From assembly GCF_904848165.1 (NCBI RefSeq), contig NZ_LR884459.1, forward strand, positions 1,736,001 to 1,800,000: DNA of 64,000 bases, given 5' to 3'. The stretch's first letter is position 1. Every line of letters begins with the position of its first letter. Source of the stretch: Psychrobacter arenosus. GTDB taxonomy: Bacteria; Pseudomonadota; Gammaproteobacteria; Pseudomonadales; Moraxellaceae. The translations under genes were made by a program, and so were the position numbers. The notes below the pieces were generated by a model. That model was not told the DNA's origin. It did not search any database and saw only the letters and a program-made list of their open reading frames with translations. Below, in pieces: positions 47,451 to 56,190 of the stretch.

Positions 47451-48295
47451 AACTTCCTCTTTAATAGGGTGGGTACAAATTAGAATTTAGTCGTCATTAT
47501 CGATTATTTTATCAATAGTAGGGCTCGTTATAGACCTTTCTACGGTAAGGTGGGAGCGCTGCTAATCTCTGCTATAGAAGAGGCGTGACCATTCGCTTAG
47601 TATGCCACGCCTGCGTCCTATGATTATAGCGAGGCCTTATAGTTTTGTTAATGCTCACTGCCCTACCGCAGCTCCCCTTTCTCTAAGCTTATATTCTTAT
47701 TTGCCGCTTTATCTTATATTTTGCGGCCTTAGCTTTGCTTTAATCCTTATAAGCTCGCCATTACCACTCGTTGGCATTCTTCTATTTTCACGGCTCATTA
47801 TAGACTTTAACCATTGATATTACAGGGTAAGCAAAGCGCAATAGGTATCTTGACCTTTAGACACTAAGGTCGTTTTCCTAAACATCATAACAAACAATGC
47901 CATTATTAATTTATACTGTCCCTGTAATTTGCATTTAATTTATTAATAAAAATCTCGATTGCAGGCTCTCTGACGGCTCATTTTTTCTACCCATATGACG
48001 TCAGACTACGGCTCTTATTGTTGACTTATTCCGCTGTCATCAGCGCCTCTACTCCTAACTGTGCCATACCGACTCGGCATCTGATTATGTCAATCGTTGC
48101 GGCTTAGCAGGCACGACGCTATAACCTTGGTTAAGCGCTAGGAATGACAGCGCAAGGTGTTAAGCGGATTTTTTGTTATAAGCGTTAGCAAGATTACAAC
48201 TAGAATTTAAACCGTTAGGCGCGCTACTTTTCAAGCGCCCTGAGCGAAGTAGTCTTGCCCCGCTGGCTGCAATCGATTTATAAAAGGATCACTTT
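47451..48295. other. Divergent intergenic region between the protease and antiporter genes
   Basis: No gene is supported in these 845 bp. A 71-codon hydrophobic frame at 47602-47817 has no ribosome-binding site or recognisable motif. The region should hold both divergent promoters. Confidence 0.45.
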
Positions 48296-50413
48296 ATGGA
48301 TACCGCCCTATTATTGTCCGGCGTTGTAGCGCTGGGTATTGGCGCGCAGTGGTTGGCTTGGTATTTAAAGCAACCTTCCATTCTATTTTTATTACTTATT
48401 GGCATTCTCATTGGCCCTGTCCTACATTATTTCGATCCGGACTTGGTGCTGGGAGAATTGATGTTCCCGTTTATCTCTTTGGGCGTCGCCATTATTTTAT
48501 TTGAGGGCTCTTTAACCCTAGAGTTTGATGAAATTAAGCAGCACGGTAAAGTCGTGCAAATGCTGGTCTCGGTTGGGGTGGTCATTACCATCGCTATCGT
48601 GGCTTTATCGACCTACCTGCTGTTCGATGTGGACCCCAAGATTGCTTTATTGTTTGGGGCGCTAGTTTGTGTGACGGGGCCCACGGTTATTATTCCGCTA
48701 CTGCGCAGTGTGCGGCCCAATAAAACGGTCTCCAACATTCTTAAATGGGAAGGGATTATCATTGACCCCATCGGCGCTATCGCCGTGGTCTTGGTCTACG
48801 AATATATCATCTCAGGCGGTGAGGCCAATAGCCTCTTACTCTTTGGTAAGATTGTCGTTTTAGCCACTGCATTAGGGATGGCAGGCGCGTATGTGCTGGC
48901 TTTTTTAATGCGCCGTCATATGATTCCAGAGTTCCTGCGTAACGTCTTTACCCTAGCGTTTGTCCTGCTATTATTTTCTGTATCAAACCATCTGGAGCAT
49001 GAGTCGGGGCTATTGACCGTGACCGTATTAGGCGTCGCTTTAGCCAACTGGCCCAAATTTCCCCGCGATCATATTTTAGAGTTTAATGAGTCCCTAACGG
49101 TACTTTTGGTCTCTGTTCTCTTTATCGTTTTGGCGGCTAGGGTGGAATTAAACAGCTTAGTGAGCGTTGGTTTTGCCGGGTTAGTTCTACTGGCTATCGT
49201 CATGTTTATTGCCCGACCATTAGCGGTATGGGCCTCCTCAATTGGCTCAGATTTAAAGACCAATGAAAAGCTGATGATTAGCTGGATTGGCCCTCGCGGT
49301 ATCGTTGCAGCCGCTATTTCTTCACTGTTTGCCATTCGTTTACAAGAGTATGATATCCAAGGCGTAGAGCTGCTAGTTCCGCTGGTATTTATGGTCATTA
49401 TCGGCACGGTCATGATTCAGGGTCTTGGCGCTAAAATGGTCGGTAATATGCTGGGCGTGCGCGAACCTGAGACCAATGGTATTCTCATCGTGGGCTCAAA
49501 CCCTGTGGCGCTATTGGTAGCGACCTCGCTAAAAGAACAAGGGTTTGACGTTATCGTCGCCCATAACAACTATACCAACATCGCCAAAGCGCGCATGAGT
49601 GGTCTGCGCACCTACTTTGGTAATCCGGTCTCTGACCATGCTGACCGCCATCTGGACCTCATCGGTATCGGCCATCTGTTTGCCATGAGTATGGACAAGG
49701 AATTGAATACCTTATCTGAGATTCAATACCGCCATGAGTTTGGTGAGCAAAAAATCTACCGGTTAAAGTTCAGCGATGAGAAGGTCAAAAGTGAGCGCCA
49801 AGACAAGACTTCAAACTTCCAGTCGCAATGGTTGTTTGGCAAAGACGTCACTTATACTAAGCTGGCAAGTATGTTGTCAAAAAAGGCGCGTATTAAGATT
49901 ACCAATATCACTGACAGCTATACTTATGCGCAGTATAAAGCAGACAATAAGCAATTTGTGCCGCTGTACACTTTGGATAAAGAAGGTAAGTTGCATGTTA
50001 TCACCAGTAAGTTTGATAATGAAATTCCGCGCGATCGCCGCTTAGTGGCTTTGGTAGTAGAGGACGAAGTGCAGCCTAAAGCGGTGGACGTGACCGCTAA
50101 GCAAGAGCAAGCGCGTGCCTTAGCCGATGCCAACTTTGACAATACTGCAAAAGCACCTGAAAAGCGTAAGGAAAAAGAGCTGCTGGCTGAAACCACCAAG
50201 ACGGATGCCGCTATGGCGACTGCAGAAGCGGAAGCGAACGCAGAAATGGCCGCTACTGATAAAGCAGCAGAGGCAAAAGAGAGCGTGGTGAAAACCAGTG
50301 ACAAGAGTGCCGGCAACGGTGATGGCAAAGCGCCTAAGACGGCTGACGGCTCTTTGGACCCACAACGCCTGCCCGATACGCAAGCGGATAAATCTAAGAA
50401 AGAGGATATTTAA
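48296..50413 (+). CDS. CPA1-type cation:proton antiporter with a Rossmann (TrkA-N-like) domain
   Basis: 705 aa. Residues 1-390 form about twelve membrane helices with the family's IGPVLHYFDPDLVLGE, FEGSLTLEFDEIKQHGKVV, GALVCVTGPTVIIPLLRSVRPNKTV and GIIIDPIGAIAVVL (transport Asp). Residues 400-490 (NGILIVGSNPVALLVATSLKEQGFDVIVAHNN) form a nucleotide-binding regulatory domain, followed by a second soluble segment to about 595. The last ~105 residues are low-complexity, rich in Ala, Lys, Glu, Asp and Thr, an unusual tail likely to be disordered. It should exchange Na or K for protons across the inner membrane. AAAGGATC precedes the ATG. Confidence 0.92.
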   Translation: MDTALLLSGVVALGIGAQWLAWYLKQPSILFLLLIGILIGPVLHYFDPDLVLGELMFPFISLGVAIILFEGSLTLEFDEIKQHGKVVQMLVSVGVVITIAIVALSTYLLFDVDPKIALLFGALVCVTGPTVIIPLLRSVRPNKTVSNILKWEGIIIDPIGAIAVVLVYEYIISGGEANSLLLFGKIVVLATALGMAGAYVLAFLMRRHMIPEFLRNVFTLAFVLLLFSVSNHLEHESGLLTVTVLGVALANWPKFPRDHILEFNESLTVLLVSVLFIVLAARVELNSLVSVGFAGLVLLAIVMFIARPLAVWASSIGSDLKTNEKLMISWIGPRGIVAAAISSLFAIRLQEYDIQGVELLVPLVFMVIIGTVMIQGLGAKMVGNMLGVREPETNGILIVGSNPVALLVATSLKEQGFDVIVAHNNYTNIAKARMSGLRTYFGNPVSDHADRHLDLIGIGHLFAMSMDKELNTLSEIQYRHEFGEQKIYRLKFSDEKVKSERQDKTSNFQSQWLFGKDVTYTKLASMLSKKARIKITNITDSYTYAQYKADNKQFVPLYTLDKEGKLHVITSKFDNEIPRDRRLVALVVEDEVQPKAVDVTAKQEQARALADANFDNTAKAPEKRKEKELLAETTKTDAAMATAEAEANAEMAATDKAAEAKESVVKTSDKSAGNGDGKAPKTADGSLDPQRLPDTQADKSKKEDI

Positions 50414-50442
50414 GCCGCGAGTGAGAGTGCTATAAAAACTTA

Positions 50443-50475
50443 AAAAAAACGCCAGCAATTGCTGGCGTTTTTTAT
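50443..50475. terminator. Bidirectional terminator between the antiporter gene and tmk
   Basis: An 11-bp perfect stem of AAAACGCCAGC with GCTGGCGTTTT around AATT has runs of A on the left and T on the right, and serves both convergent units. Confidence 0.95.
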
Positions 50476-50503
50476 GGTCTACTATAAGCAAGGCAGGCTT
50501 TGA

Positions 50504-51175
50504 TTACACCGCTAATGCTTGCCAAACCCGCGCGCTAACCTCATCAGCGCTACCGGCGGCATCAATACGGACGATGCGCTCAGGGGCTTTAGCCGCCATA
50601 TAAGCAAATCCTTCGTGCACGCGGGTAAAAAACGCCATAGCTTCTTGCTCAAAACGATCAGCAGCGCTGCGCTTGCCTGCCCGTGCCATACCTTCAGCTA
50701 CCGGTAAATCTAGCCACAGTGTGCATTCTGGCAACCGCGGAATAAACGCCTCGATCAAACCTTGGATTTTAGCCAATACCGTCTCGTCACCTTGGGCGCG
50801 ACCAAAGCCTTGATAGGCGACGGTGGAATCAGTAAAACGATCGCAGATGACCCACTGCCCTGCTGCCAATGCAGGTAAGATACGCTGCTGCAAATGGTCA
50901 CAACGTGCCGCAAACATCAGCAGCAACTCGGTATCATCATTGATATCAGTAGCTGGATCCAACAGCAAGTTGCGTAACTGCTCAGCAAAATCGCTGCCGC
51001 CCGGCTCTCGAGTGCATATATAGTCGATGCCCTTCTGCTCTAATCTCGCGCACAACTGCTCAATTGCCGTCGTCTTACCGACCCCTTCCGTCCCTTCAAA
51101 GCTAATAAACCGACCCGTTTTGGTAGCTAAAATGGCGTCAGATTGGGAGGTAGCGGACGGTGGTAATTCTGGCAT
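50504..51175 (-). CDS. tmk: Thymidylate kinase
   Basis: Tmk phosphorylates dTMP to dTDP. The P-loop FEGTEGVGKTT, REPGGSDFAEQLRNLLLD, FAARCDHLQQRILPAL, VICDRFTDSTVAYQGFGR and the LID segment AGKRSAADRFEQEAMAFF are all present. The ATG at 51175 (GGAA six bases upstream) gives 223 aa with a 19-residue N-terminal extension before the usual FISFEG start; ATG at 51187 is an alternative. It is the last gene of the pabC-mltG-tmk set. The usual next gene, holB, is replaced by the convergent antiporter. Confidence 0.95.
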   Translation of the reverse strand: MPELPPSATSQSDAILATKTGRFISFEGTEGVGKTTAIEQLCARLEQKGIDYICTREPGGSDFAEQLRNLLLDPATDINDDTELLLMFAARCDHLQQRILPALAAGQWVICDRFTDSTVAYQGFGRAQGDETVLAKIQGLIEAFIPRLPECTLWLDLPVAEGMARAGKRSAADRFEQEAMAFFTRVHEGFAYMAAKAPERIVRIDAAGSADEVSARVWQALAV

Positions 51176-51251
51176 AGCGAGTTCCATAAACAAAAATGAA
51201 TAGAGGGTTAGACGACCCTAATTAAAGGGAGCGTACCTAAAATAACAGTTT

Positions 51252-52559
51252 TTAATTGGCCTCAGCAGCCCGCTGTGCTCGTCTGACTTTCAAATACTCT
51301 TGTACCGCACGATTGTGCTCAGCCAGACTGTTGGTAAATTTATGACCACCGTTGCCAGTAGCGACGAAATATAAAGCTTCGCTATCTGCTGGGTGCAACG
51401 TGGCTTCAATCGACGCCGCTGATGGCAGTGCAATTGGAGTTGGTGGTAGGCCATCGATCTGATAGGTGTTGTAAGCGGTCTTTTCGCCAATATCGCTACG
51501 ACGAATATTGCCCTCATAACGGCTGCCCATACCATAAATAATGGTGGGGTCCGTCTGTAAGCGCATGCTTTTGTTCAAACGATTCGCAAACACAGCGGCT
51601 ACTAATGGACGTTCTTCTGCCACGCTGGTTTCTTTTTCAATAATAGACGCCATCACCAACGCTTCATACGGGGTTTTATAAGGCACATTAGGGTCACGAC
51701 TGGCCCAAGCTTTATCTAAGGTTGCTTGTTGACGCTTATAAAGGTCGAGCAAAATCTGCTTATCGCTAGTGCCTTCCCCAAAGTAATAGGTATCTGGGGC
51801 AAACCAGCCTTCTAAATTTTGCATCACAATAGGATCACCGTTGCCCTTTACCGATTCTGGTAAGACTTCGTTTAGGCCTAACGCTTCAATAATAGCCGCA
51901 TTATCCACATCGCCCATATCGGTCTTAACTTTATCTAAAACTTCTAGCTTGATGCCCGGAGTATTCTGTAGGGTCTGATAGAGGTCTGCTGCGCGTTTGC
52001 CTTCGATAATTTGCACTTTGACCATCGCCACTTTTGCGCCCTGCTGCAGGATATCTAGGGTTTCTGTAATCGTAGGATTGGCAGGCAGTTGATACGTGCC
52101 TGCATGCAGTGAGGTCAATGACTGGGACTTGATATAAGCCTTGGCAATACTGGCAGAAAATAGCGGAATTTCTTTTTGCCACTGCGGCAGTAACCCATAA
52201 TAAGTTTCGCCCTGCTCAATAGTGACCATCTGCTGCGGCTGATCCAAGCGACCAAATAAGGTCTGATACACCATCGCCAGTAAGAAGGCGGCGATTAAGG
52301 CCAATACCAACAATATCTGATAACCGCGCATCATAAAAAAGGACGGTGAGTCTTTGTCCAAATCTTGCTGCTTTTGCACGCGACTGCTTTCGCTAATCAG
52401 GGAGATGTCTGTCCGCTTTGGCTCTGGCTTGGGCAAACTGCGCTCACTGTCAGCTTGTGGTTGACGCGGCGTATCCGGTACAACCCCCGTATTATCCACA
52501 GTAGGGTCTGGCTGGTCACCGGGTAGTGATGAGGGCTTATTCGAATTGGGATCAGTCAT
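51252..52559 (-). CDS. mltG: Endolytic murein transglycosylase
   Basis: MltG cleaves nascent glycan strands and is thought to end peptidoglycan polymerisation. A proline-rich cytoplasmic N-terminus (about 1-75) leads to one membrane helix (YQILLVLALIAAFLLAMVYQTLFG, about 79-102). A LysM-like region follows, then the catalytic YceG domain with ALVMASIIEKETSVAEERPLVAAVFANRL (catalytic Glu in IEKE), LQTDPTIIYGMG, and TAYNTYQIDGLPPTPIALPSAASIEATLHPADSEALYFVATGNGGHKFTNSLAEHN. At 435 aa it is longer than E. coli MltG because of the N-terminus. It lies 76 bp upstream of tmk. pabC, usually adjacent, is 1.8 kb upstream beyond an inserted cassette. Confidence 0.96.
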   Translation of the reverse strand: MTDPNSNKPSSLPGDQPDPTVDNTGVVPDTPRQPQADSERSLPKPEPKRTDISLISESSRVQKQQDLDKDSPSFFMMRGYQILLVLALIAAFLLAMVYQTLFGRLDQPQQMVTIEQGETYYGLLPQWQKEIPLFSASIAKAYIKSQSLTSLHAGTYQLPANPTITETLDILQQGAKVAMVKVQIIEGKRAADLYQTLQNTPGIKLEVLDKVKTDMGDVDNAAIIEALGLNEVLPESVKGNGDPIVMQNLEGWFAPDTYYFGEGTSDKQILLDLYKRQQATLDKAWASRDPNVPYKTPYEALVMASIIEKETSVAEERPLVAAVFANRLNKSMRLQTDPTIIYGMGSRYEGNIRRSDIGEKTAYNTYQIDGLPPTPIALPSAASIEATLHPADSEALYFVATGNGGHKFTNSLAEHNRAVQEYLKVRRAQRAAEAN

Positions 52560-52727
52560 GGCAGCTCACGGGGCAAAAGTTTGCTAGAATCTAGCATTGA
52601 ATCATTTGATTTTCAATGTAATTAGGTTGGGTGGCAGGTTTAATAGACGGCATGCTTAACTGCCTACCTCTAACCCAGTGCCTAGCTTTAATTCTACCAC
52701 GAACCCCTATTCAAAGATGATCTCATA

Positions 52728-53492
52728 ATGGATTTAGCTTTTAATCGTGCCTTAGCCGCCAACTATACCTCGCCGAGCCAAATCATACGGGTACTAAGCG
52801 AAGACTAGGTGTCTCGTCAAGGGTACTGCCCCAGTTGCGGTGAGACGCCGCTACAAGCGTTTGCGAATAATATGCCGGTAGCTGATTTCTATTGTCAGGG
52901 CTGCGCAGAACAATACGAATTAAAAAGTAAAAAGGCGCAATTGAGCCAAATTATCAACGATGGCGCTTATGCTACGATGTTGGCTCGTATTAATAGCGAT
53001 AACAACCCAAATTTTTTCTTTTTGACCTATTCAAAAGAGTGGCAGGTGAATAATTTTCTAATTATTCCTAAGCATTTTTTTACCGCTGATATTATAGTGA
53101 AACGGCCGCCACTCGCCCCTACGGCTAGGCGCGCAGGTTGGGTGGGCTGTAATATTGATTTACGGCAAGTCCCAGAAAGTGGCAAAGTATTTTTGGTCAA
53201 ACAGCAGCAGGTATTAGCCCCCGAGCAAGTGAAAGCACAGTTTGCTAAGACTAAGTTTTTACGAGAGCAGAATTTACAAGCACGCGGCTGGACGTTAGAC
53301 GTGATGAAGTGTGTGGACCAATTGCCAAATCGCTTTTCATTAGCCGAAGCCTACAGCTTTAGCGACTTATTAAAAACAAAACATCCTGACAATAACAACA
53401 TTCAGGCTAAAATTCGCCAGCAATTACAAGTATTGCGGGATAGAGGGTTTATTGAATTTTTAGGTCGAGGGCAATATGAGAAGCTTCTCTAA
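52728..53492 (+). pseudogene. DpnI-type (dpnC) methyl-directed restriction endonuclease with an in-frame TAG at codon 27
   Basis: Read through one TAG at 52806-52808, the frame encodes 254 codons, the length of DpnI, which cuts adenine-methylated GATC. The part before the stop (MDLAFN...IRVLSED) and the part after it (VSRQGYCPSCG...) both fit DpnI without gaps. Zinc cysteines 34, 37, 56 and 59 and the PD-(D/E)xK residues Asp53, Glu64 and Lys66 (ADFYC...ELKSKK) are kept, as is the C-terminal winged-helix domain ending ILRD-type LRDRGFIEFLGRGQYEKLL. The stop replaces Trp27 of DpnI (TGG to TAG). A GTG follows directly (52809) and could restart translation, giving a 227-aa protein without the first 27 residues. 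Confidence 0.88.
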
Positions 53493-53504
53493 TTGCCCTT
53501 CAAT

Positions 53505-54098
53505 CTATCTATCATTCAGAATGTCTTTATTAAACATGCGTTTCTCGTTATAACGATCTGGCTTTGGCCTGCCTTTCTTATCACCTTTAAACACATCGGC
53601 AATCAACTCTTCTCGGTCATCCCACATAGGTATTCTTGCAGTCGCTACTAAACGGTCGTGAAATTTATGCGGTGGATATTCCCAATCAATTTCATCGTTA
53701 ATACGAAAAAAACATTCTTCTCGATAATCAATATAAGCATGCATGCGATTTTTCACATAATCATTCCAACGCCATAAAAGTTCTATGGAACTATAGGCAG
53801 GCTTAGTAAATTGCTTAAGATTAACAGTTAACGCACACATAACTTTTTCATCGTTAGGAAATACATTAATACGTTGCTCAATGACCTCTTCATGAGTATC
53901 GGCATATTCAAACACACCGCCAAAGGCAATGTATTTTTTAAAGTCTTTTAAATACATTATCCCTAATGCTAGCTGCGACCACTTTGATAAATGCACAATT
54001 TCATCAGGACGGGATTTGGCTTTTCTACATAGCTCGTCGAAAACCATAAAACGGCGAACTTGTACAGGAAGTCTTTCTTCTTCATATATAGGTCGCAT
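53505..54098 (-). CDS. Unrecognised 197-aa protein inside the DpnI-type cassette
   Basis: I do not recognise this protein. It is 197 aa, soluble, without signal peptide or membrane helix. It is rich in aromatic and charged residues (KWSQLALGIMYLKDFKKYIAFGGVFEYADTHEEVIEQRINVFPNDEKVMCALTVNL; LLWRWNDYVKNRMHAYIDYREECFF; WEYPPHKFHDRL) and ends in a basic Lys/Arg/Asn tail. The DNA is more AT-rich than pabC or mltG. It is convergent with the endonuclease gene (12 bp between stops) and divergent from the DpnD-like gene. Its placement suggests cargo or an accessory of the restriction cassette, but no function can be assigned. Confidence 0.65.
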   Translation of the reverse strand: MRPIYEEERLPVQVRRFMVFDELCRKAKSRPDEIVHLSKWSQLALGIMYLKDFKKYIAFGGVFEYADTHEEVIEQRINVFPNDEKVMCALTVNLKQFTKPAYSSIELLWRWNDYVKNRMHAYIDYREECFFRINDEIDWEYPPHKFHDRLVATARIPMWDDREELIADVFKGDKKGRPKPDRYNEKRMFNKDILNDR

Positions 54099-54238
54099 TA
54101 GGCTTATCTCCTAGTAAATGTGTTAAGAGATCGTTGATCAATTTTCACGCATTTACAAGCAGACATAACAAAAAACGATCACTTCCGTTTGCAGAAATGG
54201 TCACAATGCACAAAACAGGGTTATTAAAAGGGGTGGTT

Positions 54239-54442
54239 ATGGGGAACGCTAGAGAATACAGCGTAGAAATTATTGAGACGTTGAGTAGGACTGTCTGTAT
54301 CAAAGCTAAAGATGAACTAGGTGCCCTAACTAAGGCAAAGCATTTATATGCTAATGAAGCAATCGTACTCAATAGCCAAGACTACGTAATAACAGAGTTT
54401 AAACTCGCCGAGTCGACGGGTAATAAGCCCAACGCCATCTGA
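54239..54442 (+). CDS. DpnD/PcfM-family small protein
   Basis: 67 aa from the ATG at 54239, which has AAGGGG five bases upstream. Residues 4-54 (AREYSVEIIETLSRTVCIKAKDELGALTKAKHLYANEAIVLNSQDYVITEF) match the DpnD/PcfM pattern: V-E-I-x-E-T-L-S-R, an amphipathic helix, then a YxNxEIVL-like strand and TEF. dpnD is the second gene of the pneumococcal DpnI cassette; its function is not known. The last 13 codons and stop run 61 bp into the 3' end of pabC on the opposite strand, so this tail is antisense pabC and probably marks an insertion junction. Confidence 0.75.
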   Translation: MGNAREYSVEIIETLSRTVCIKAKDELGALTKAKHLYANEAIVLNSQDYVITEFKLAESTGNKPNAI

Positions 54443-55404
54443 GCGTCTAACGCCAATTGTGCGACTGGCATAACCCCGCGTACTGCATTGCAAAAGAACA
54501 TCTGCGTGATATGCGGTAGGTCTTTATCCGTGAGATAACGCTCGATGACTGGTTTTTCATAACCCGCGAAGCCATCGATGATGACACTGCGCATCACCCC
54601 AGTTACACCAGAACGCGTGAGTGGCGGCGTATACCAATGGCCTTTATGCGGATGTTGGCTGTCTTTTAACCGATAAAACACATTGCTCATCGTGCCCTCG
54701 ACCCAATCCCCGCCCATATCTTTGACCAACCCTTCTATAGGCGGATTTATAAGCGCAGCCGATTTGATACGCTGCAACTCCGCACTAGCGAGCACATTAT
54801 CGAGACGATTTAAAGTTTTTAGCCCGGCTAGGCTCGGCGGCAAACAAGCGATTTGCGCTTGCAGACAGACCGCTTTGATAGGAGCATGCAGCGCTACTGC
54901 TGTCCCATTAGGTAAGGCTAAAGTAGCGGAAGTTTCTGATGTCGCTGCAGCGCTAGTAGGAATAGCTTGTAGCCAGCCCTCACAGGCCTGCCCTGCTGAC
55001 GAGTCCGCAAAACCATAGCCGCGGATACTCTGTGCTGACCGAGTGATGATGACTTTGAGGATACCGTCATCAAGTCTCTGCGCTTGTTGGATAATCTGCG
55101 ACTCTAGCTGATTTAGGATGTCGGCATCGATAGCCAACGATAAAGCCTGCGCATGGTGATGAATACGTGCAAGGTGCTGCGCCTGCCAATCAATGTGACC
55201 GTTCGCTACCCGCATGGTGGTAAAGAAACCATCGCCATAAGCAAACCCGCGATTTGTTAACTTTAGAACAGCAGCAGTTATGGCTACAGATTCAGCTGGA
55301 TCGCCAGATAAAGACACCCGATACCATTGGCTTTGCCCCGTCGCCTGCGCTGTTATAGCCAACACTTGAGCCGACAAATCTTGCTTAGCCATGGGCTGAC
55401 TCAT
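54382..55404 (-). CDS. pabC: Aminodeoxychorismate lyase
   Basis: PabC releases pyruvate from aminodeoxychorismate to give p-aminobenzoate for folate. It is a class IV (branched-chain type), PLP-dependent enzyme. GFAYGDGFFTTMRVANGHIDWQAQHLARIHHHAQAL, the catalytic lysine in GLKTLNRLDNVLASAEL, and PPLTRSGVTGVMRSVII are canonical. At 340 aa it is about 70 residues longer than E. coli PabC, mostly from an Ala/Ser-rich insert around 150-185 and the N-terminus. It normally forms an operon with mltG; here a cassette separates them. Confidence 0.93.
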   Translation of the reverse strand: MSQPMAKQDLSAQVLAITAQATGQSQWYRVSLSGDPAESVAITAAVLKLTNRGFAYGDGFFTTMRVANGHIDWQAQHLARIHHHAQALSLAIDADILNQLESQIIQQAQRLDDGILKVIITRSAQSIRGYGFADSSAGQACEGWLQAIPTSAAATSETSATLALPNGTAVALHAPIKAVCLQAQIACLPPSLAGLKTLNRLDNVLASAELQRIKSAALINPPIEGLVKDMGGDWVEGTMSNVFYRLKDSQHPHKGHWYTPPLTRSGVTGVMRSVIIDGFAGYEKPVIERYLTDKDLPHITQMFFCNAVRGVMPVAQLALDAQMALGLLPVDSASLNSVIT

Positions 55405-55476
55405 CCAGATATCCTTTATTTTTATCTTTACCTTATAGATTTAGCCTAGCCATCAAACACTGGGGCAACAATACCA

Positions 55477-56190
55477 TTAGGCTTTTGGTTTGGCCAACAC
55501 CAGCATACAGCTATAAAACTCACATTTGCCAATCTCGATTTTTTGCTCGCCCACGACCTTGTTCTTAACGACCTGGCCACTTAATATATCGGCAATCACC
55601 TTACCGCCTTCGTCACCCATGAGCTGGCGAGACAAGCTATAGACCTTTTTAGCGTGCGCAACACTGGTTTCTTTCTCTGCATCTGTATCGGTCGGGTTGG
55701 CATAATACCAGCCTAACTCCAGATACTTTTGCGAATCGATGATATCAAGATAAGCCGCATCGTCAGCCATAAAGCGGAATTTGGTCGCGGGATTGCTGGC
55801 GTAATCTAAGCTATTTTGATCCGTGGACACGACCTTGCCAAAGGCAGCTTGAATCTTATCCAACTCATCAATACTGACCGGTTTGACCGCCTTATTGCTC
55901 CAAGCCGCTACGTTATAGCGGATAGGCGTTCCTGCGGCGCCAGCGCTTTCCCCATCTACGGATTGCGGCGCTTTAGAGATTGCTGAACCTACGGTCTCGC
56001 TCTTGTCCATTTCAGGTTGCGTCAGAGCCGGATCAATTACCGCTTCCTGCTCGCTTTTATTACAGCCGCTCAGCGCTATACTGCCCAGCATCAAGCCTGC
56101 AGCGAATACCGCTGAAAGACGTCGACCGGTCTTAGCTGTAGCGTTTACAAATACTGAATTTGTGTCACTGTCATTGGTTTTGCTATACAT
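55477..56190 (-). CDS. Lipoprotein of unknown function
   Basis: 237 aa. A 25-residue polar N-terminus, then a hydrophobic segment ending in the lipobox LSGC (about residues 40-43). The mature protein starts with a disordered Ser/Pro/Ala-rich stretch to about residue 90. A folded domain follows (IDELDKIQAAFGKVVSTDQNSLDYASNPATKFRFMADDAAYLDIIDSQKYLELGWYYANPTDTDAEK, then VAHAKKVYSLSRQLMGDEGGKVIADILSGQVV). No family was recognised. It lies 72 bp upstream of pabC on the same strand and may share its transcript. Confidence 0.75.
   Translation of the reverse strand: MYSKTNDSDTNSVFVNATAKTGRRLSAVFAAGLMLGSIALSGCNKSEQEAVIDPALTQPEMDKSETVGSAISKAPQSVDGESAGAAGTPIRYNVAAWSNKAVKPVSIDELDKIQAAFGKVVSTDQNSLDYASNPATKFRFMADDAAYLDIIDSQKYLELGWYYANPTDTDAEKETSVAHAKKVYSLSRQLMGDEGGKVIADILSGQVVKNKVVGEQKIEIGKCEFYSCMLVLAKPKA

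Noticed and set aside
47602-47817. 71-codon hydrophobic frame between the protease and antiporter genes
   Set aside because: No ribosome-binding site, no family motif and weak codon structure; composition alone can explain the hydrophobicity.
52560-54442. Mobile element borders (IS ends, integrase, att repeats) around the DpnI-type cassette
   Set aside because: Looked for terminal inverted or direct repeats and a recombinase; none could be seen, so no mobile-element feature is claimed.
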